62,000 nucleotides of DNA from Zygnema cylindricum. Its lineage: Eukaryota > Streptophyta > Zygnematophyceae > Zygnematales > Zygnemataceae. Below are positions 53,740 to 62,000 of the stretch, one piece after another (positions within the stretch are counted from its first letter, which is position 1; each line of letters opens with the position of its first letter). Location: the NCBI GenBank assembly GCA_037447655.1, contig JBBHKE010002542.1, positions 1-62,000 of the forward strand. The letters are read 5' to 3'. The position numbers were made by a program, and so were the translations under genes. Below the pieces are notes generated by a model. That model ran no database searches and was not told the origin of the DNA. It saw nothing but the letters and a program-made list of their open reading frames with translations.

Positions 53740-53846
53740 GAAAACAATTGGAAACACTATCTATGGTTTTTTCGTACATTTTCCGTATAATACGCGTACT
53801 GTGAGGGGCTATACCGTATATAACGTTTCCAATTGTTTTCGCACCT
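53735..53846. mobile_element. MITE family E, short copy
   Basis: Left arm GGGGGAAAACAATTGGAAAC, right arm mirror of GGTGCGAAAACAATTGGAAA, 112 bp in total with a TATAATACGCG centre. The arms match those of the element at 27.2 kb. Confidence 0.7.
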
Positions 53847-53869
53847 TTACACCTATATTTTTCTCACAC

Positions 53870-53942
53870 CGCCCGGTTCGGTTCGGTTTGGTTCGGTTCG
53901 GTTCGGTTCGGTGCGGTTCGGTTCGGTTCAGCGCCGTTTCCG
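53870..53942. repeat. CGGTT pentamer repeat
   Basis: About 13 units of CGGTT/GGTTC with few interruptions. Confidence 0.9.
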
Positions 53943-54159
53943 TTCGAACTTTCAATCTTTCAAAGTTTCAATCCACTCTAACGGATGCAACACACGGTTA
54001 TGTTGTTCGTACTGTACTTCTGTACGAATGGAAACGACAAATTTCCGGCTTTCCCGGCTTTATACTGTACTGTACGGTATTGTACTTTCCTGACGAAAAT
54101 TCCAAACAGACTGCAGCTCATAGTTTTCAAAGTTTCTTGTAATACTTTTTTTAGTACAG

Positions 54160-54380
54160 TACACCTTGAATCGTAATTAGTGTTAATATTTTTTTCGCCT
54201 CTTAAAACATTTTTCTCCGTACACACCTGTCCGATTGTAAATCTGACGGTTGCGATTGAAAGGCAAGATTCTCAGCTTCCAATTGGCGGTCTTAAATTGA
54301 AAATCGAACAAGTGTGTACGGAGAAAAAATGTTTTAATTGACGGGAAAAATATTAACCCTAATAGCGAAACACGGTGCAG
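54160..54380. mobile_element. MITE family A, copy 7
   Basis: Left end TACACCTTGAATCGTAATTA, right end mirrors TGCACCGTGTTTCGCTATTA. The two ends belong to different subtypes (AATCGTAATTAG and TCGCTATTAG), so this copy may be a recombinant. Confidence 0.85.
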
Positions 54381-55125
54381 GGACAGTTCCTTGAGATCTG
54401 GTCTCCAAGCAGAATGAACATTTGAATCACTTTCTGCAAAAATGAAGAATATTTTGTCGTTTTTCGTCATTTTAAGCTTGTTTTCTGGCAATTGTACTGG
54501 ATACATGTGAGCTTTTTGCAGTAAACAGTAGATAAAAGCTTGTATAAACCCTAATAAAAACGGGAAGGGAGATGTCGTAGGGAATAAATATACAACAATA
54601 ACTATTTGTTTTTTTTTGTTTTTAATAACAATCTGCAATTTTTTGCTGGCATATAAAAACTTTTTTTAAAGAAGTAATAATAAAATTAGCAGCATACGGA
54701 TAAAAAAGTGTCTGAGAGTTTTTTTTCGTACTCGGCATTGTGTCATTATCAACAGCTGCTGACGTTGATCTGCTGCTGCCTTGCTTTTTCTTTGTTTTGT
54801 CGTTTTCTGACAAAAAGACAAAGAAGCTGTCATCTAGCCTGAGTTCATTTTTTTGCTCTATGGCTATTTTTATTTTAGCGATTGTTTCACGTTAAAAACG
54901 GATACAAACCGGTGTAAAATAATATTTTAAGTTTCTATTAATCCTTTATTGGATCCAATTCCTATTTATTGCACAAAACGACAAAAAATATTCATGCTTT
55001 GTCAGCTTTTCTAGGGCTTTGGCAGGAACGACAAAAGCGTCCTGGCTTTGCCTTTGCTGGTTTTTTAGGGGCTTGGCAGAAAACGACAAAATATTTCCCT
55101 TTTTTTTTAAGGTTTCTATTTTAGA
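54381..55125. other. upstream region of the pseudo-histidine-kinase gene
   Basis: No coding exon seen. The motif GGCTTTGGCAGGAACGACAA recurs loosely between 55010 and 55100. CTATTTTAG just before the ATG could be a splice acceptor of a 5' UTR intron. Confidence 0.4.
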
Positions 55126-58100
55126 ATGGCTTCTATTTTCTCAGGATTAACTGGAAACAGTAAAAGAAGTGTGAGATTTTCCAACGAACAAACTGAAAAA
55201 ATCCGTACAGATGAGCTACACCATTTAGGGTCCAAAGAAGATGATGAAAACAGCGAAAACCATTCTGGAAACCTAAAATTTTCCGGTCCTCACTTAAAAA
55301 TTAATATGGTTCCCTCGGAAAAGAAACCTAATAATGCAGCTTTATCGGATTCCGGACGACATTTCGCCGACGGTTTGGACAGTGTGGGAAAATCTATGTA
55401 CGGTACAGAAATAGACAAAATGGAAGATTTGATGGAGAGTTATCCGGATACTAGTGGGAGAGGAGCTCAAGAATTTGCTCGGAGAACGACGACAAACTCC
55501 GAGGTTCGAAACCAAGTTAAAGCCGTAATGGATAATACCGAGTCTCTCCAACGGCCTCGAATCGTACGGAAACTCGCGATTGCCTATACAATCTCCATAC
55601 TGGCTGTGATTGTTCTCTCTTTAGCCGGACAATTCGTGGTACAATTTGCAACGACAAGGTCATATACAGACGGCGAAATAGTGAATATTTCGGGGAGACA
55701 AAGAATGTTGTGTCAATTAATTGCGAAGGATTCTCTTGCCCTAATGGTAAAAATTCAATTAAACCAAAATGTTTCGTATTATGTGGAAGAAATGGGCGCT
55801 AAATTGCCTTTATGGAAAGAATCTCAACATGCTCTTTGGTTTGGAAATGGGTCCCTTGGGATTCCTCGAGCCTCGAAAGAGAGTATTATCCGCAATTTTC
55901 AACAATCGGAGGAGAATTTTCACGCAATACTTGACGCAGGAGAGCTCATTTTGAGCCTAAATCCTCAAAATATGACTGCGAATTCGGAGGCATACAGGTA
56001 TTTTTTTTTCCTTTTAAGACATGTTTTCGATTTCGTTTTTGTTTTTGTTTTTGGTTTCGGTTTTATTTTCATTTTTGTTGTTTCGTTTTTGATGTTGTTT
56101 TTGTTTTTGTGTTTTATTTTATTTTTTTGTTTTGTTTTACCACTCTGGTGTTGAGTTCATGCTATGCTTCTGTTCTTTTGTTTTTTGTTTTGTTTTTTTC
56201 TATATCTTTTTTGCCTTGTATTTTTTTTCATTCTTTGAAATTCAGTGCGTTTTTTATTTTTCTTAAACCGTGGTATGGACAACTTTTATTCTTGTTGAAT
56301 GATTTTTGTTTAATTGTTCTTGTTTAACTATTCTGGTTTAATTATTCTGGTATGATTATTCTACTTTATTTTGACATTATTTTTGTTTGATTTCTCCTTC
56401 GTTTCCCTCCTCCTCCCTCCCTTCCCTCTCCCTCTCCTCTGCCCTGTCCTCCCTCTGCCTCTCCTTCCCTCATAAATGGTTGCAGCTACGTCGTGAATTT
56501 TTGTTTCACTTAAAGAAACTCTCTTTTTCTCCTCCCTCACTCTCTCTCTCCCTCTCCCTCCCTCCCTCCCTGGTGACATGGTAACAGAATTTTGAGTTCC
56601 CAAGTAACTATCATCCTCGATAACGAGGGTCTATTTTGGAAGAGACAAGACATTATTACAAATCAATTCGAGAGAGTCTCTCGAGAACATTTGGAGTTTG
56701 TACTTATTGTATCTTGGGTCCTTCACGGTCTTGTTATAGTTACTCTTCTTTTGGAAGGACTCTTTCTCTTCCTTCCTGCCCTTAGGAAAATTCAAGCTCT
56801 TATCAACGAACGGTTTTCCCTTATTCGCCGGACACTTGAGTATGTGTTTTTTTTTGTTTTTTTGTATTTAGTGTTTTCTTTTATTTTTTGTGGTCTTTAG
56901 TTAACAGGACAGTTTTGACTTATGTTTAGATCAAGAATATGAGATCGAGTAAGTGTTTTTTTGTATTTATTTTTTGAGTTCTTTTATTAACTGGACAGTT
57001 TTGAAGTTCTAGTTTCTGTTTAGATCAAGAATTTGAGAATGTGAAAATCTTTTTATGTTTGCATGAAAGATTTGAGGATCGGGGAAAAGGACGAGAAACA
57101 AAGGACCTATTATTACTGTTTATAGTTATGTTGAGTTTAGATGCTGTAACATGCTAAAAAAATCTTTGAAATTCGAAAAAATGATTAAAATTCAAAGATA
57201 TTGTTATTGAAATACTAAAAAAATAGTTAAAAAGCGAAAAGGTTATCTAATTTCGATTGTTGATAATGTCCCAGATTATTTTGATTCACATAAAAGTTGT
57301 GAAGAAGATTTATTGGTCAGTTTTGTTTAGTACTTTATCCACTTTCTACTCATGTGGCCTCGATTTCATAATAGCAAATAGTATTACTACTGCTTCTCAT
57401 ACGTAAATAGTGTAGCTTATCTTCTTCCCATACAAATGGTCTAGTTCACTTCTTCCCCAAATGGTGTAATTTAACCGCCTCCTATTAGTTAACTGCTTCG
57501 CATGGAAACGGTCAAGTTAAAACAGTCTAGTTAAACGGTTTGTTAACCAGTCTAGTTACACGGTCTAGTTAAACGGTCTACTTAAAACTGTCTAGTTAAA
57601 ACGGTGGAGTTAAACGGTCTACTTAAACTTCTCACTTCCCTTCTATTTTTTTGCGTTTTCCTAGAGCCGAAGCTGCGAGTGGTGGAGTCTCCCTCCTTAT
57701 GATGGCCTATATAAGAAATGAACTTTTATCGGCAGTCGAGGTTATTTCTCAAAACATGGGAGCTTTGCGATCTCTTTTAAAACCACATGCGGAAAGAGAA
57801 TTGGTTCACGACTTCGTCCTCGATGGTATTCGACTCGACTGTCGAGGAGCTTTGGACGACTTGAATGAGAGTGAAGTTTGTATAGGACTGATGAAGACGG
57901 TCATCAGTGATGTCGCAAATGTGACGCAAGTCTCGGCAGGACGAATGTCACTCGCGATGGATTTTACGGATATTGTCGGGATTGTTCAGCAGGTGAGCGA
58001 GTTTAGTTGGTGATTTAGTTTTCCGAGGAGATTTTGAAATTCTGTTGATTAGAATTTTGGGGAGGGAGAGAGAGGGGAGGAGTGGGAGAGGGAGAGGGGA

Positions 58101-60971
58101 TGAGAAGAAGGGGAGGGGAGGAGAAGAGTGGGAGAGGAGAGGAGGGAGGAGGAGAGGGGATAAGGAAGGAGGAGAGGGAGGAAGAGGAATTTGAGCTCTA
58201 TCTAAAATTTGTTCTTGGATGAGAGAAGCCCGATACATGAAACAACTTTTTTAAGGTGGAAAATAGCTGCAACTTTTTGTTAGATGAGTGACAAAAAGGA
58301 TAAGTTTTGAAATTTTGTGTTGCATATCCAACACGGGTAATTATTTTCTTCATCATATGTGATTAAAAGAACCAAAAAAAAGATGAAAAAAGAAAAATGA
58401 TGGTGGTGAGTGAAAATAGTAAACTGCCGTTTATTCCTACGGGATTATGATTAAACAAGGATCAAAACAGTTCGACACCTGTTGGCTCAGCCATTTTATT
58501 TTCTTACGTTCTTGTTTTTGTAGGTACTAGATTTGATTAGATTAGATTGTTGAAAATCTACAGTGCCCATCTCTTTTATTGTTAATAACACTAATTCAGT
58601 CGCACAATTTTTTTAGGCCGAAAAGTAAAAATTAGTGTCAATAACACAATTTAGGGAAGTGACCTTAAATGGCTACGCCAATCTGCCCTAAATTAGTCTT
58701 ATTGATACAAATTTGTATGATGTACATCCACCGCAATCGCAAATGATATCTTGCGATTTTGGTATCTTGTAAAATCGAGAAGTTCATAAGTTGATAATTA
58801 TCGACTTTACCGATAAAGTTCGACATCACGATACTCGTCGATAATTGATTTTTCAGAGGTATGGAATGTACGGAGTGTACGTTATATTGCTGCTATCATG
58901 ATATCGATGTCTATATATCACGATTATCAGCAATACAATACATCGTCTCGATATATCGTATATTGACACTCTTAAAAAGTATATATCTATGGGCAAAACC
59001 TGTTCGATAGACATGACGACTAATTTCTTTTTCATCCTTAACTTTCAGTTCTAAACAACGTAAGGCTTCTGCTTTTGAAAACATCGTGACTTAAATGATA
59101 AGTTGTCGGTTAACTTATATTCTCGAGGTTAACTTATTTCTGCTGGTCATCTTGTCATTCTTTTTCGACATCCTGATTTTGTAATGCGACTTAAACATAT
59201 TTCGTGTGAATAACCATTACAAAATAATTAAACTTAATTTCAAAGTAATAACTGAAACTGTTGCATGTACAGGCTGTTAGGATTGCTCAGAGAAAGGCCT
59301 ATCCGGGTGTTTCGATGGATGTGGATATGGATATCGCCCTTTTAGAAGAACCAGTCTACCAGGTCGACAAGCACCGCCTTCAACAGGTAAAAAACCCTAA
59401 AAAAACCTATGAAAACCTATGAAAACCTAGAAAAACCCTAAAACAAAAAAAAACTAAGGAAACCTAAAAAAACCTAAAAAACCCTAAGAAAACCTAAGAA
59501 AACCTGACGAAACCTAAGAAAACCTACAGAACTCATACAATATTAACCACTATTCACCCTTCTGTTGCCTCTCCTCTCTCTCTCTCTTTCCCTTTCCTTT
59601 GTTTATTTTCTTTCTTTTGTGTATCTTCTTTTTCCCTGCAAGTTTTGTTAAGGCAAAACAATTTGAGACATTGCATTTTTGGTAACAATCATCAAAATGG
59701 GAGGTCAAATTTATGGTGTTTTCAAATAGAAAAGGGAAAAGTAAAAATAGGGAGAGTAAATCAAAATTGTTTCATTCATATCTGGAACATTAGGTCTCGA
59801 TGCACTAATTTCCCTTAGTTACAGGAAGCCTATACCTTTCATAATCAAATTTTCACCTTTAATTGATCAGTGGAAAGGAGGACGATAGGTTTGTCAACCT
59901 TTGTCAAAAAATACGTTTATTGTTATTTTATTTTTTGTGTTGGGACAGGTTTTAATCAACCTTTTTATCAATGCTTTTAGAGTGACTGTGACTGGAAGTG
60001 TCATAGTGCGAGTTCGTCCTCTTGAAGGAAATCAAAAACTTCATTTCGAGGTAGAGGACGGAGGTGGAGGTCTCAGTCCAGAAGAGGAAGCGTTCATCTT
60101 TCAACCTGTTATTGTAGGGGAAAGCAACAAGGAGGGAAAAGGGAAGGACGGTCAAAATATCAGTCGCTATTTTGTTAAAATGCTCGTGGAGTTGCAGGTA
60201 AATTAATCTTCTTCAGGAACAATCTCAGCAATCACTTTTCTCCTTAGAAACAGTATTAACATTTTTTTTTCTCCTTGAGAACTATCTCAACATTCTCTTT
60301 TTCTCCTTGAAAACAATATCAGCAACCTCTTTTCACATTGAAATAATCTTAACAATCTCCTCTTTTTGGGAGGAATCTTAACAATCTCTTTGTCTCCATC
60401 GCGATTACTTGCTGTTAACAATCACTTTTGATTGAAACTATTGTATAATGTAGCACATGTTTTAATTTATAGAACATTGATATTTTGTTATCTTACATTC
60501 ATTGGTCATTTGTGAGTCACTATAAACTTATGCGTTTTTGCAATCTGTTTATTATGCAAGCCAAAACATGTCTATTTTATCAAACATACAAAAATAACAA
60601 TATTCGAAAGTAACGATGTTCGTCTCTTCTATACCTTCTATGCTTACTAATTGTCCAAATGGTTGCTATTTCCACAGGGAGGAATGATCAACTTTGAAGT
60701 CAAAGAGGGGCGAGGTACTTGTTTTTGGTTCGATATTCCGGCATCTCACGGTGGAGCCTTAGGTTTACAAGTAGTCAATGACGATGTTGGGACTCCCCAA
60801 AACAACGGAAATGAAGCAAATTATGGAAACTCGACCAGTTACGGAAATAATCTCAACACTTTCCGAGCTGAAGCTCCCATTCGAGAAAGGGATTTGTCGT
60901 CCATTCTTGCTCGGGACATGAGTACCGGGTATTCGGGAAGTCATTATTTTGGCTCATCCGATCACACTTAG
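55126..60971 (+). CDS. two-pass membrane protein with PilJ/NIT-like sensor domain and degenerate histidine-kinase core, 6 exons, 702 aa
   Basis: Exons: 55126-55997, 56588-56839, 57665-57992, 59273-59386, 59949-60197, 60678-60971 (TAG). All are GT-AG, phases agree and the frame closes. Residues 1-148 are a hydrophilic cytosolic leader. TM1 is about 150-172. The outside domain (173-325) opens with VNISGRQRMLCQLIAKDSLA, the signature of the PilJ/type-IV-pilus chemotaxis N-terminal domain (NIT-like). TM2 is about 326-356. A DHp-like helix (380-405) follows, MMAYIRNELL, in which the phosphoacceptor His position is Ala389. The HATPase keeps an N-box (LINLFINAFRVT, 524-535), a G1 box (EDGGGGL, 558-564) and an F box, but the G2 GLGL is replaced by GKDGQNI. 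The tail is Asn/Ser-rich with no receiver domain. It probably senses a ligand outside and signals without His autophosphorylation. The phytochrome kinase-related domain is a similar case. Confidence 0.9.
56395..56585. repeat. CCCTCC/CTCTCC tracts in intron 1
   Basis: Two pyrimidine-rich blocks just before the acceptor at 56587; they probably double as a polypyrimidine tract. Confidence 0.8.
57490..57640. repeat. intronic minisatellite (GTCTAGTTAAACG)
   Basis: About nine 13-17-bp units (CGGTCTAGTTAAACGGTCTA) ending about 25 bases before the acceptor at 57664. Confidence 0.9.
58060..58190. repeat. GGGAGA purine tract
   Basis: GGAGGGAGAGAGGGG-type repeats in intron 3 of the pseudo-kinase gene. 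Confidence 0.9.
58557..58722. mobile_element. possible decayed MITE of family B
   Basis: TACAGTGCCCATCTCTTTTA and GTTAATAACACTAATT at the left recall family B; the right end is not clear. Confidence 0.35.
59387..59530. repeat. AAAACCTAAG 10-11-bp repeat
   Basis: About 12 units beginning at the donor of exon 4 (GTAAAAAACCCTAAAAAAAC). It recalls telomere-like CCCTAAA units at its start but is too irregular to be one. Confidence 0.9.
60205..60405. repeat. about 45-bp intronic repeat, 4-5 copies
   Basis: Units TTTTCTCCTTGAAAACAATC followed by TCAGCAATCTC, starting about 10 bases after the donor of exon 5. Confidence 0.85.
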
Positions 60972-60983
60972 TATATAAGACGG

Positions 60984-61118
60984 TCAAGATTGGTCAAGGC
61001 CGGTCAAGGCTGGTGAAAGCTGGTCAAGGTCGGTCAATGCCGGTTAAGGTCGGTCAAGGCCGGTCAATATCAGTCAAGGTCGGTCAAGGCCGGCCGGTCA
61101 ATATCGGTGAAGGTTGGT
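60984..61118. repeat. GGTCAAGGCC minisatellite after the stop codon
   Basis: About 11 units of GGTCAAGGCCGGTCAA-type sequence, starting 13 bases after the TAG of the pseudo-kinase gene, so probably inside its 3' UTR. Confidence 0.9.
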
Positions 61119-61187
61119 CGTAGGAAAGCTCTCGTTCTGGAAGGAATACAAACAACCTTACAAACAAAAGTGACCTACAGTTATCGG

Positions 61188-61312
61188 GAGAGAGAGGGAG
61201 AGGGAGAGGGAGAGAGAGAGGGAGAGAGAGGGAGAGGGAGGAGAGGGAGCAGAGGGAGCAGAGAGGAGATTGAACAGAGGGAGGAGAGGGAGGGAGAGGG
61301 AGGAAGAGGTGG
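61188..61312. repeat. GGGAGA purine tract
   Basis: GAGAGGGAGAGGGAG repeats in the 3' flank; the Arg/Glu frame over it is an artefact. Confidence 0.9.
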
Positions 61313-62000
61313 AACGGACAAACAATATCTTTATGGCAATTTAGGTTTTATTTGATGTCAATGTAGAATCTTGCGCTCTTTAGTACTTTCCCTTTTTCTC
61401 TCTTCTTCCCTTTTGACTTATTTCGCTGTACAGGGCAGTGGAGGGCGGAGACTTTCGCATTCTTTGCTTTAATTCATGTTGATTCCTTAAAGGCAGTTGG
61501 GAGGATAATTGCCTTATCCCAGTTTAGAAGACAGAGAGACAGAGAGAGAAAGGTACAGAAACAGTTATTTGTGGAAGTTAGGTTATTTATAATCATTGGT
61601 AGGTGTACAATAATAAAAAAGAACACTGTTTAAAGGTGTTTTTTAGGAAATTCGAAGGACTTGGTTTCACTCTTATTTATATTAAAACCGAGGGATAGGA
61701 TATAGGAGAATAAATAGTCCAGGCTCGTCAGATATTTAGGTGGAAAAGACAAACTTGTATTAGGGTAAATATGTGTAGGGAGATCGGTAGTAAATTGCTT
61801 TATGGAAACTTTATGAGGAGAAAAAATAAGAAAGAGTCCTCCGGTTCTGTGGTACTTTTTTTTTTTGTACTATTGTTCTTTTGTACGGAAATATATGAAC
61901 AAATAAATGTCGTGAGTTTTATTTCTCTCTCGTTTGATTGGTCGTTTTTTTTTCCTTGGAACCCGATTGTTGTTTTGTCGCATTCTATATTGATTGTAAT
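61313..62000. other. 3' flank, no gene seen
   Basis: AT-rich end of the window. AATAAA-type polyadenylation signals occur near 61710 and 61899 but cannot be assigned. Confidence 0.4.

Noticed and set aside
59387-59530. Interstitial telomere repeat (CCCTAAA-like)
   Set aside because: Units are irregular AAAACCTAAG and AAAACCTATG, and the array starts at a splice donor like the other private minisatellites.

Overview
The window is nuclear DNA of a photosynthetic eukaryote. It is AT-rich, the genes are split by many GT-AG introns, and the intergenic DNA is full of transposon debris. Four protein-coding genes could be assembled exon by exon, and every reading frame closes. One is a menB/NS-type 1,4-dihydroxy-2-naphthoyl-CoA synthase that resembles the peroxisomal land-plant enzyme. 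Another is an inositol polyphosphate 5-phosphatase with a plant-like catalytic core. Together they point to an alga of the green lineage, or to a secondary alga carrying such genes. The species cannot be fixed from the sequence.

Layout. 1-2970: poly-C start and intergenic DNA with one MITE. 2971-4372 (-): small three-exon Ala/Thr-rich protein of unknown function. 4373-14154: intergenic, with several MITEs, a 775-bp solo LTR with a 5-bp target duplication, and minisatellites. 14155-22981 (-): nine-exon DHNA-CoA synthase, 349 aa. 22982-26819: 3.8-kb divergent intergenic region with a Harbinger-like element and an inverted relative. 26820-44743 (+): 5-phosphatase with ASH and RhoGAP-like domains, 12 exons, about 902 aa. 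44744-48442: intergenic with MITEs. 48451-52197: dead hAT transposon with terminal inverted repeats and an imperfect 8-bp target duplication, itself carrying a MITE. 55126-60971 (+): six-exon, 702-aa two-pass membrane protein with a PilJ/NIT-like sensor domain and a histidine-kinase-like core that has lost its phosphoacceptor histidine. 60972-62000: 3' flank.

The genes do not form a pathway cluster. DHNA-CoA synthase belongs to phylloquinone synthesis, the 5-phosphatase to phosphoinositide turnover and membrane traffic, and the pseudo-kinase to sensing.

Two structural themes stand out. First, most long introns carry their own private minisatellite, often next to a splice site, and several exon edges have been copied together with the splice site into the neighbouring intron. 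Two of these copies keep frame and phase and could act as cassette exons. Second, many small inverted-repeat elements share one terminal core (ATCGCTATTAGTGTTAAT) with TA at the ends, which indicates a large Tc1/mariner-like MITE group.
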